A stretch of 32,188 nt of DNA from Desulfonatronum sp. (GTDB taxonomy: Bacteria > Desulfobacterota > Desulfovibrionia > Desulfovibrionales > Desulfonatronaceae), in assembly GCA_011049455.1 (NCBI GenBank), contig DSBL01000015.1, positions 1 to 32,188 on the forward strand. The letters are read 5' to 3'. The translations under genes and the position numbers were made by a program. This document shows positions 25,879-32,188 of the stretch, piece after piece (within the stretch, counting starts at the first letter, position 1; every line of letters begins with the position of its first letter). The notes under the pieces were generated by a model. The model had not been told where the DNA came from, searched no databases, and was given only the letters and a program-made list of their open reading frames with translations.

Positions 25879-26460
25879 TTATCTCCCCCGTCCGGATGTG
25901 ATGAGTTCCACCTCGCAACACATGTCCGCCCTTTTGCAAGACTGCATGTATAACCGGGCCACCCTGCTTTCCATTTCGCCGCTGACCAGTCCTTCCTCGG
26001 TGTCCCTGGTCAAAGCGTGCACGGTAAAATGGATGCCGTCCACGTCAACGGTCAGGGTGCCAGGGGTCAGGGTGATGGAGTTGGCCAAAATGACCCTGGC
26101 CATGACATTGGGTTGTTTGGAGGTGAAACGGACAAGCATTGGTTCAATGGGCATTTTAGGATGCAAAATCACATAGGCCACGTAAAAACCGGCTTTGATG
26201 ATTTCACCGACCAACCAGACAAGATAGATGATCAACCGGGGAATATTGATGCGAGTGGTACCGCAGGGTTCGTTTTCGGCCAAGGGGATATTGTGGATCC
26301 TGTTGCTCATCCAGAGCACAAAGGCTACAGAAACGGCTCCCCAGAACAAATAGATGGGTTCGGTTTTGCCGCTCAGCAATAACCAGATGGCCGATAAAAG
26401 CAGGGCCTGGAGAATCAGGCCGCGATGGCGAAGCCAGAAGGATGACGATTGTTGTGACAT
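25879..26460 (-). CDS. mrpE: Mrp-type antiporter subunit E
   Basis: The 193-residue protein has an N-terminal pair of hydrophobic segments and a C-terminal hydrophilic domain. NSITLTPGTLTVDVDG is the MnhE hallmark. The start ATG at 26460 has GAAGGG just upstream; an in-frame ATG at 26544 would add 28 residues unlike the family and lacks such a site. It is the first gene of the eleven-gene operon. Confidence 0.93.
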   Translation of the reverse strand: MSQQSSSFWLRHRGLILQALLLSAIWLLLSGKTEPIYLFWGAVSVAFVLWMSNRIHNIPLAENEPCGTTRINIPRLIIYLVWLVGEIIKAGFYVAYVILHPKMPIEPMLVRFTSKQPNVMARVILANSITLTPGTLTVDVDGIHFTVHALTRDTEEGLVSGEMESRVARLYMQSCKRADMCCEVELITSGRGR

Positions 26461-26828
26461 CAGGCCCTTCTCGTGCAAAATGTTTTTCCCGACGGCAGAT
26501 GCTTCCCACAGACAACAATATCGACTTTGTACGTTTTGGAACAAGCCGGATCACGTTTATGTTATAATATGATTTCATGTCAAGGCAAAACAAAAAAATC
26601 ATGCTGGAGAAGCAATGATTTTGTAGCTTCTGGATGGAAAAATTTTGTTTTTCAAGACGTTATTCTCCCATGGATGTTTAAAGTATTTTTCTGTTTCGTT
26701 TTGAAACATTTCATGTTGCAATGTTTAGGCAGGATGCATTAATCCGACGTCAATTCTGGTTTAGACGCCTTTCAGGCTGGAGTACGTCGAGGATCAGGTT
26801 TTCAGCATGCAACTGAAGCGAGTTTTCC
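26461..26828. other. Divergent intergenic region mrpE-uvrC
   Basis: It is a 368-base AT-rich region with no supported gene. It holds the promoter candidates for the Mrp operon (26564-26593, minus strand) and presumably that of uvrC. The plus-strand uvrC promoter could not be picked out reliably. Confidence 0.5.
26564..26593 (-). promoter_or_regulatory. Candidate promoter of the Mrp antiporter operon
   Basis: On the minus strand TTGTTT (26593-26588) and TATTAT (26569-26564) are 18 bases apart. A perfect TTGACA at 26583-26578 lies between them, with a poorer -10 downstream (CATAAA at 16 bases). Either pairing would start transcription about 85-110 bases before mrpE. The overlapping elements make the exact choice uncertain. 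Confidence 0.4.
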
Positions 26829-28694
26829 ATGCCGGGTTCAACATCTTTGAGCAACTTGTTGAGTTTTAACGCAAACGAACAATCGACCGGACCCGGGGTC
26901 TATTTTTTCAAGGATGCTCGAGGGCGTATTTTGTACGTGGGCAAGGCCAGGAACCTACGCATTCGCCTGGCTTCCTATTTTCGCAAACCGCAACAGCTTT
27001 CTTCCAAGACCAGGGCCATGCTGGCCAGGGCCGCGGCCGTGGACACGCTTTGCACGACCACGGAAAAGGAGGCCCTGCTGCTGGAATCCAGCCTGATCAA
27101 GAAGCATCGTCCCCGCTACAACATCTGCCTGCGCGACGACAAGCAGTATGTCCTGTTCAAACTGGACATTCAGACCGACTATCCCCGCCTGGCCTTGACC
27201 AGAAAAGTGGTGCGTGACGGTTCGCTGTATTTCGGCCCCTTCACTTCAGCCCAGGCCGCGCGGCATACCTTGAAGGCCGTGCACCGGCTTTTTCCCTTGC
27301 GCCGCTGCAAGGAGACCGTGTTCCGCAACCGGATCAGGCCTTGCATGTACCATCATATCGGACTGTGTCTGGGGCCGTGCGCACTGAACGTGTCCAAGGC
27401 GGAATATGCGGACATGGTTCGCCGGGTGCGCCTTTTTTTGACCGGCAGATCCAAGGAATTGGCGGCGCATTTGAAGGCCGCGATGCAGGAACACGCATCG
27501 CGGCTGGAATATGAAAAGGCCGCGCAAGTGCGCGATCTGCTGCACGGGGTCAATCAGACCCTGGAACAGCAGGCCGTGGTGCTCCGCGACGGGTTGGACC
27601 GGGACGTGCTTGGTCTTGCCGGGGACGGATCCGCCTTGGCCGTGCACGTGCTCTTCGTGCGCCAGGGCCGGCTTCTGGACGGCAAGCAGTTTTCCTGGAC
27701 CCGTCCGGAATCAAAGGATTCCGGCCGGGACCAAGGTGAAGCAGAGCAAAGTGAAAAAGGGGAGGACCTGCAGGAAATCCTGGACAGCTTTTTGATCCAG
27801 TTCTACGGACCGCAACAGTTTATTCCGGAACGGATCGTCCTGCCCGTGGCCCTGGATAATCCGCACGTGGCCGAAATCCTGATTGAACGGCGCGGCGGTC
27901 CCGTGCGCCTGGCCGCGGCCCGAGGCACACCGGAGCGGGGGCTGGTGGACATGGCCGCGGCCAATGCGGCTCAGGCCTTGCGCCGTTCCCAGCCGGACCA
28001 TACAGCCGCTCTGGCCAAAGTCCTGGGGCTTGCGGGGCCTCCTGGGCGCATCGAGGCCGCGGATGTGTCGCACCTTGGAGGGCAAGACACGGTGGTGGGC
28101 ATGATCGTGTTTGAAGAGGGCCGGTTTTTGAAAAGCGCCTACCGAAGTTATGCGTTTCCTGAACTGGAAGGCAGCAAAGACGACTATCTGGCCTTGGTCA
28201 AATGGGTGGTCCGGCGGGTGGCCTCCGGGCCGCCCTGGCCGGATTTGTTGCTGGTGGATGGAGGCCTGGGCCAACTGAGCGCCGTGGGCCGGGCCTTGCG
28301 CAAAGCTGGAGTTGCCGAACCCTGGCCTATGGCCGGGATTGTCAAGGCCGGACGCAGGGCCGGGGAACTGGAAGATCGCGTTTTTGTCCCCGGCCGCAAG
28401 AATCCCTTGCCTCTCAAGCCGGGCAGTCCGGAACTGCTCTTTTTGCAGCGGATGCGGGACGCTGTGCATCGTTTCGCCGTGAGCAGACAACGCCGAAGCC
28501 GCAAGAAAACGACCCTGGACAGCCGTTTGTCCAACCTGAAAGGCATCGGCCCTAAAACTGCGGCACTGCTTTGGGCGCATTTTCCTGACATCGAGGCCAT
28601 GCGCCGGGCCACGGTAGCGGATCTGGCCACGCTGCCCGGATTGGGCGAAAAGCGAGCCGCCAAGCTGCACCATGTGTTGCAAAACATGCCCTGA
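26829..28694 (+). CDS. uvrC: Excinuclease ABC subunit C
   Basis: UvrC makes both incisions around bulky DNA lesions after UvrAB loading. The 621-residue protein has a GIY-YIG nuclease domain (GVYFFKDARGRILYVGKA from about residue 23) and a UVR motif (EYEKAAQVRDLL at about 226). The RNase H-like C-terminal nuclease follows (DVSHLGGQDTVVGMIVF, LLVDGGLGQL). Tandem helix-hairpin-helix motifs are at the end (KGIGPKTA, PGLGEKRA). A charged linker rich in Glu, Asp and Lys (about 297-315) separates the halves. The ribosome-binding site is weak. The gene stands alone on the plus strand. Confidence 0.96.
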   Translation: MPGSTSLSNLLSFNANEQSTGPGVYFFKDARGRILYVGKARNLRIRLASYFRKPQQLSSKTRAMLARAAAVDTLCTTTEKEALLLESSLIKKHRPRYNICLRDDKQYVLFKLDIQTDYPRLALTRKVVRDGSLYFGPFTSAQAARHTLKAVHRLFPLRRCKETVFRNRIRPCMYHHIGLCLGPCALNVSKAEYADMVRRVRLFLTGRSKELAAHLKAAMQEHASRLEYEKAAQVRDLLHGVNQTLEQQAVVLRDGLDRDVLGLAGDGSALAVHVLFVRQGRLLDGKQFSWTRPESKDSGRDQGEAEQSEKGEDLQEILDSFLIQFYGPQQFIPERIVLPVALDNPHVAEILIERRGGPVRLAAARGTPERGLVDMAAANAAQALRRSQPDHTAALAKVLGLAGPPGRIEAADVSHLGGQDTVVGMIVFEEGRFLKSAYRSYAFPELEGSKDDYLALVKWVVRRVASGPPWPDLLLVDGGLGQLSAVGRALRKAGVAEPWPMAGIVKAGRRAGELEDRVFVPGRKNPLPLKPGSPELLFLQRMRDAVHRFAVSRQRRSRKKTTLDSRLSNLKGIGPKTAALLWAHFPDIEAMRRATVADLATLPGLGEKRAAKLHHVLQNMP

Positions 28695-28714
28695 GCAGTG
28701 AGGGGATGTTCTCT

Positions 28715-28751
28715 TTCAAGGGATTGGGTGTCCTTGAAGCGCACTTTTTTT
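28715..28751 (+). terminator. Probable terminator of uvrC
   Basis: TTCAAGG (28715-28721) pairs with CCTTGAA (28732-28738), and seven T follow after GCGCAC. The T-run is about 6 bases from the stem, so it is not ideal, but it is well placed 20 bases after the uvrC stop. Confidence 0.5.
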
Positions 28752-28874
28752 AGATGAGCGGGGCCATTCCATCATTGCTCAGGGCAAAGAGTTGTTGGGC
28801 TCCTGCTGTTTGGTGGGCAGTCCGATATCAACACCATCCTGTTCGGACCGCCGGAGAGTTTTGGAGCGGCATTA

Positions 28875-29603
28875 TTAGGCGAGCTTGCTGATAAAATCCA
28901 AACCGTTTTTGTCCACTAGCAGGGACTGGTTGGGCAGCAGATTGGCCAGCCGGGTTTGCGGTGCGTGTTCGGACAGTTCTTGGGCAAAGGTCTCGGTATT
29001 CTGCTCCAGCACGGGAAATGATCCCCAGTGCATGGGCAGCACTTCCTTGCAGCGCAGCATGGCGCAGGCCATGGCCGCCTGGCGCGGATCCATGGTGAAG
29101 ACCCCGCCGATGGGCAGCATGGCCAGGTCAATGGAGAACAGGCGGCCGTAGATGTCCATGGTCGAAAAGATGCCCGTGTCTCCGGCATGGTACAGACATG
29201 CACCGTCCTCCAGGGTCAGGACGTAGCCCACGGCCAGCCCGCTTTCCGAGGAATGCAGGGCCTGGACCATGGTAATTTGCAGGCCGTGAAAGCGTATCGT
29301 TCCTCCAATGTTCATGCCGACGCCGTTGACCACCTGATCCGCGGAAAGTCCCAGGTTTTTCAGCTTGGCAGCGGTTTCCACAATGGCCAGCAGATGCGCT
29401 CCGGTCCTGCGGCAGATCTCCACGGCTTGGCCGACATGATCTCCGTGATCGTGGGTGACCAGAACCAGGTCCACCTTTTCCAAAGCCGTGTGAGCAGTCG
29501 TGGACGATGGATTGCCGTCCAGCCAGGGGTCGATGAGTACGCAAAGATTCTGGGTGCACAGCCCGAATGCGGCATGACCGTGCCAGGTCAGTCGATGTTG
29601 CAT
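28875..29603 (-). CDS. UPF0173 metal-dependent hydrolase (metallo-beta-lactamase fold)
   Basis: The 242-residue protein belongs to the MBL fold. THDHGDH with metal ligands His51, His53, Asp55 and His56, the YHAGDTG segment with its Asp, and PMHWGSFPVL with a late His are the metal-site pieces. The N-terminal WHGHAAF and LIDPWLDGNP segments place it in the UPF0173/YtkL group, whose physiological substrate is unknown. The ATG has AAGGAGG 5 bases upstream. It lies 144 bases after ubiX on the same strand. Confidence 0.9.
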   Translation of the reverse strand: MQHRLTWHGHAAFGLCTQNLCVLIDPWLDGNPSSTTAHTALEKVDLVLVTHDHGDHVGQAVEICRRTGAHLLAIVETAAKLKNLGLSADQVVNGVGMNIGGTIRFHGLQITMVQALHSSESGLAVGYVLTLEDGACLYHAGDTGIFSTMDIYGRLFSIDLAMLPIGGVFTMDPRQAAMACAMLRCKEVLPMHWGSFPVLEQNTETFAQELSEHAPQTRLANLLPNQSLLVDKNGLDFISKLA

Positions 29604-29637
29604 AACGTCCTCCTTCTCGATGTCTATTGCCTTGTAC

Positions 29638-29654
29638 TCAAGTTGATCACTTGA
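29638..29654. promoter_or_regulatory. Operator-like palindrome upstream of the UPF0173 gene
   Basis: TCAAGT and ACTTGA flank a 5-base centre, 34 bases before the start codon of the hydrolase gene on the minus strand. The size and symmetry suit a dimeric regulator, but no family is recognised and no nearby regulator gene exists. Confidence 0.25.
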
Positions 29655-29747
29655 AATTCATCGAGGTCGATATCGGATTCGATTCCAATGCCGGGTACCG
29701 AAAATACTTTGATGCGGGTTTCCATGGTTGCAAAGTGGAATTGCTTC

Positions 29748-30320
29748 TCATTCCCCCCATCGGGGTGTCAGGTTATGTCCAACGTCCAAGACGTCCAGGA
29801 TCCTTCCGGTCAATTGGTCCACCAGTTCCCGCAGGGTGCGCGGACCGTGGTAAAAGCCCGGACTGGCCGGCATGATCACGGCCCCGGTTCGGGTGGCGGC
29901 GAGCATGTTTTCCAGGTGGATGCTGCTCAACGGGGTTTCCCTGACCACCAGGATCAGCCTGCGTCGTTCCTTGAGGGTCACGTCCGCGGCGCGGTGAATC
30001 AGGTTGTTGCCCACTCCCCGGGCAATGGCCGCCAGACTGGCCATGGAACACGGGCACACCACCATGCCGTGGTGCTGCCAGGACCCGCTGGCCGGCGGGG
30101 CGGCCAAGTCCTCCTGATCATAGTGGCGAAAAGCCAAGTTCAGGAGTCTTTGACGGTCCGGGCCGATTTCCTGGTCCCAAACCAGCCATCCGGCCCGGGA
30201 GACAATCAGGTGCAGCCGGCAAATGCTTCGCAGATGCCCGGCCAGTGTCTCGGCATAGGGCATGCCGCTGGCGCCGGTGACGGCCATGACAATACGTTTA
30301 TCGGGAGGCGCGGGCATCAT
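29748..30320 (-). CDS. ubiX: UbiX-family flavin prenyltransferase
   Basis: It makes prenylated FMN, the cofactor of UbiD decarboxylases, from FMN and dimethylallyl phosphate. The 190-residue protein has the flavin-binding AVTGASGMPYA, CPCSMASLAAIARGVGNNLIHRAADV and the ETPLSSIHLENML segment typical of UbiX/Pad1. The ATG at 30320 overlaps the ubiD stop (ATGATG) and has AAGGA a few bases upstream. A longer start at 30344 lacks support. Coupling to ubiD fits supplying that enzyme with its cofactor. Confidence 0.93.
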   Translation of the reverse strand: MMPAPPDKRIVMAVTGASGMPYAETLAGHLRSICRLHLIVSRAGWLVWDQEIGPDRQRLLNLAFRHYDQEDLAAPPASGSWQHHGMVVCPCSMASLAAIARGVGNNLIHRAADVTLKERRRLILVVRETPLSSIHLENMLAATRTGAVIMPASPGFYHGPRTLRELVDQLTGRILDVLDVGHNLTPRWGE

Positions 30321-31690
30321 GCTTCCTTTTGAATTGTCCTCCACAGGTTTTGAATGCGTTGCTTGAATGCGGGATCCGGATAGCCGGGCATGGACTGATG
30401 GTGGTTTTTGCGCGTGGCGTCCACCAGCACCTTGGCGCCATGGCCGGGGGTTGGGGAGTCATGCCAGGGGGCCAGAGGGCCTTTTAGGATGCGGATATCC
30501 CGGCCGGGTTGCACGCAGTTGCCGATTCTCCAGAGCACCTTGGAACTGTCGCCCACATCCACGGCCTCGTCAACCGCCACCAGGAAGCGAAAACGCTGCA
30601 GACAGGAGGTTTTCAGCAAGGCGGCCAGCAGTTCGATGGGTTCGGCACAATGGTGTTTCACGCTGATAAAGCAAAAATTCTGGAAAATACCCTCCAGGGG
30701 CAGGCTGATGTCGTGCACCTCGGCAAAGCCGGTCGTGATCTGTCTGCGCAGCACGGATTCAAAGGCCTTGGCCATCCAGCAGCTTTCCGACGGCGGGGGA
30801 CCGGCTGCGATGGCCTGGAAAAACGGTTCAGACCTGTGACTGATGGACTTGAGCTGAAACACCGCGCATGGCCTGGGTGCTGTCTGCCAGCCGGTGTGAT
30901 TAGTGAACGGACCTTCCAGAAAGGCTTGCTCAGGATCCGCGAATCCTTCAAGTACAATTTGGCTGTCAGCCGGCACCGGCAGGTCCATGGTCACGCAGCG
31001 GGCCATTGTCAACGAGGGTTGGCAAAAATGCGCGGCGAATTGGAATTCGTCCCTGTCCGCCGGCAGGGGAAAACTTGCGGCCAGGGTCACGGCCGGAGGC
31101 GCGCCCAGGATCACGGCCACACCCAGGGGACGTTCCCGGCGTTTGGCCGCTGCAAAGTGCTCATGGGCTCCGCTACCCGGATGCCAGCCCAGGGTCGCCC
31201 TGAAATCGTCGATGATCTGCATTCGGTAGATGCCCGCATTGACCTGGCCAGTCTCAGGATGCCTGGTGGCGACCACGGCGGCTGTCAGGCAGGGCCCGGC
31301 ATCTCCGGGCCACAGGGTGATTTGCGGCAACAGTTGGAAATGCGCCTCGGCGCCGGAGCGGACGACTTCCCGGCAGGGAGGCTCGCCGCAGACAACGATG
31401 TCATGCACGGCGTTCGACTGCGGTTGTTGAAGCAGACCGCACGCCTTGACGCCGAAATCCTCCAGGCTTGTTTGGTTCAGGGCCAGGGCCAGTCTGCGGG
31501 GGGAAGCGAAGGCGTTGATCAGGACGGGAAACCTGCTGCCCCGGGGACGGGCAAAGAGCAGGGCCGGCCCCTGCTGGTCCACGGACAAGGCTGAAAGCGC
31601 GGCGATTTCCAGGCAAGGATCAACGGCTTCGTCCACGACCAAGAGATCGCCGGTTTTTTTTAAAAGTCTTGTGAACTGCTGCAGATCCAT
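30317..31690 (-). CDS. UbiD-family prenyl-FMN decarboxylase
   Basis: The 457-residue protein shows the UbiD cofactor region NAGIYRMQIID (from residue 151, with Asn151 and Arg156) and VLEGFADPEQAFLEGPF (248-262). The usual EGPFGDHTGYY is EGPFTNHTGWQT here, with the conserved Gly-Asp replaced by Thr-Asn. Such pairs make the decarboxylated quinone ring in ubiquinone synthesis or in the futalosine menaquinone route. Menaquinone is the likelier product in a sulfate reducer, but the substrate is not shown by the sequence. The ribosome-binding site before the ATG is weak. It is translationally coupled to ubiX. Confidence 0.9.
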   Translation of the reverse strand: MDLQQFTRLLKKTGDLLVVDEAVDPCLEIAALSALSVDQQGPALLFARPRGSRFPVLINAFASPRRLALALNQTSLEDFGVKACGLLQQPQSNAVHDIVVCGEPPCREVVRSGAEAHFQLLPQITLWPGDAGPCLTAAVVATRHPETGQVNAGIYRMQIIDDFRATLGWHPGSGAHEHFAAAKRRERPLGVAVILGAPPAVTLAASFPLPADRDEFQFAAHFCQPSLTMARCVTMDLPVPADSQIVLEGFADPEQAFLEGPFTNHTGWQTAPRPCAVFQLKSISHRSEPFFQAIAAGPPPSESCWMAKAFESVLRRQITTGFAEVHDISLPLEGIFQNFCFISVKHHCAEPIELLAALLKTSCLQRFRFLVAVDEAVDVGDSSKVLWRIGNCVQPGRDIRILKGPLAPWHDSPTPGHGAKVLVDATRKNHHQSMPGYPDPAFKQRIQNLWRTIQKEA

Positions 31691-31705
31691 TCTGAAAATC
31701 GATTA

Positions 31706-31738
31706 CGGGCCATGCCCGGTTTGGAATGTACCATTCAA
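31706..31738. promoter_or_regulatory. Palindrome and hairpin in the ubiD leader
   Basis: GAATG-TAC-CATTC (31724-31736, extended as TTGGAATG ... CATTCAA) is a possible operator. The hairpin CGGGC-CAT-GCCCG is at 31706-31718. Both lie within 50 bases upstream of the ubiD start on the minus strand. Low confidence; each could be chance. Confidence 0.25.
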
Positions 31739-31754
31739 GAAGAAGAAAACATTC

Positions 31755-31782
31755 TTGACAAAGAGAGTGCGACGCACATACT
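31755..31782 (+). promoter_or_regulatory. Promoter of tRNA-Arg
   Basis: A perfect TTGACA at 31755-31760 and CATACT at 31777-31782 have a spacing of 16 bases. The start would be near 31790, about 11 bases before the mature tRNA. Confidence 0.6.
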
Positions 31783-31800
31783 TAACCAATCTTTCATTGC

Positions 31801-31877
<77 letters not shown>

Positions 31878-31885
31878 GGAATTTC

Positions 31886-31920
31886 AAGGGGTCATGATTC
31901 AAATTCATGCCCCTTTTTTT
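31886..31920 (+). terminator. Rho-independent terminator of tRNA-Arg
   Basis: AAGGGG-T-CATGA pairs with TCATG-CCCCTT around a short AT-rich loop, followed by a run of seven T. It begins 9 bases after the tRNA CCA. Confidence 0.85.
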
Positions 31921-32073
31921 ATGCCAAGTTTCGCATAGTTGATGCGCAATGCATAATCATGCACGGGGCGAAACACCAGGGCGGAATCTTTTCCACGAGT
32001 TCCATGCATGATGACATCTTGAACAATACTCTTGCCGTTTGATAGGGGGTTTACCCTGACAATTCTTTAGAGC
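31921..32073. other. Stretch between tRNA-Arg terminator and IS5 transposase
   Basis: There is no gene here. It contains the inverted repeat GTTTCGC (31928-31934) / GCGAAAC (31968-31974) with an inner TGCAT-AATC-ATGCA hairpin. Part of the stretch close to the transposase stop must be the IS end, but without the other end of the element the terminal repeat cannot be fixed. Confidence 0.4.
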
Positions 32074-32188
32074 TTATCCGTAAATAATGCCGACCTTTCT
32101 ATAGGTGATTATCGCAGCGGCCATGTGCAACAAAGCCATATAGGTATCGCTGAGCTTCTCGTAGCGAACCAGAATTTTGCGAAAGCGA
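32074..32188 (-). CDS. IS5-family transposase, C-terminal end (cut by window edge)
   Basis: The minus-strand frame ending at the TAA (32076-32074) reads RFRKILVRYEKLSDTYMALL, then HMAAAIITYRKVGIIYG. R(Y/W)E+-x(6)-YxAxLHxAxAxIxxR is the usual tail of IS5-family (IS4/5 superfamily) DDE transposases (from memory). It is open to the window edge, so completeness is unknown. Confidence 0.75.
   Translation of the reverse strand, partial: RFRKILVRYEKLSDTYMALLHMAAAIITYRKVGIIYG

Overview
The window looks like a chromosomal segment of a Gram-negative, anaerobe-type bacterium, most likely a sulfate reducer of the Desulfovibrionales (Desulfobacterota). This is inferred from the mix of lipid A and FabI genes (an outer-membrane organism), a selenocysteine tRNA, a c-di-AMP synthase cluster next to ftsH and folP, an Mrp/Mbh-type ion-pumping cluster, a UbiX/UbiD pair, and the character of the proteins. 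No 16S or species marker is present, so the assignment is an inference.

Layout. Positions 1-110 hold the 3' end of an IS630-type transposase. A good sigma-70-like promoter (216-244) then leads into argF-argG-argH, the last three steps of arginine synthesis. A selenocysteine tRNA lies antisense just after argH. Next, on the plus strand, comes ftsH-folP-cdaA-cdaR-glmM, then galU and priA. These cover membrane proteolysis, folate, c-di-AMP signalling, amino-sugar and UDP-glucose supply, and replication restart. A possible heat-shock promoter precedes ftsH. The galU-priA gap is rich in nested inverted repeats and ends in a strong terminator-like structure.

The minus strand follows: lpxK (convergent with and overlapping priA), fabI, purC and hisD. 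Between fabI and lpxK sits a 263-bp palindromic element (15222-15484) with near-perfect terminal inverted repeats. It is flanked by a perfect 9-bp direct repeat, so it looks like a non-autonomous transposable element (MITE).

From 26460 down to 18926 runs a tight minus-strand operon of eleven genes encoding an Mrp-type antiporter. Its first eight genes follow the order of the antiporter half of archaeal membrane-bound hydrogenase (E, F, G, MbhD-like, MbhE-like, B, C, D). Instead of a hydrogenase module it ends with two more NuoL/M/N-like subunits and a 69-residue two-helix protein of unknown role. The last large subunit has Asn where the other two have the central Lys of the proton path. A rho-independent terminator closes the operon.

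The right part has uvrC (plus strand), then a UPF0173 metallo-beta-lactamase-fold hydrolase and a translationally coupled ubiD-ubiX pair (minus strand). A tRNA-Arg(CCG) with its own promoter and terminator follows, and the window ends in the 3' part of an IS5-family transposase. The most notable non-routine items are the MITE, the Mrp cluster with its small orphan subunit and Asn-substituted pump subunit, and the structured galU-priA intergenic region.
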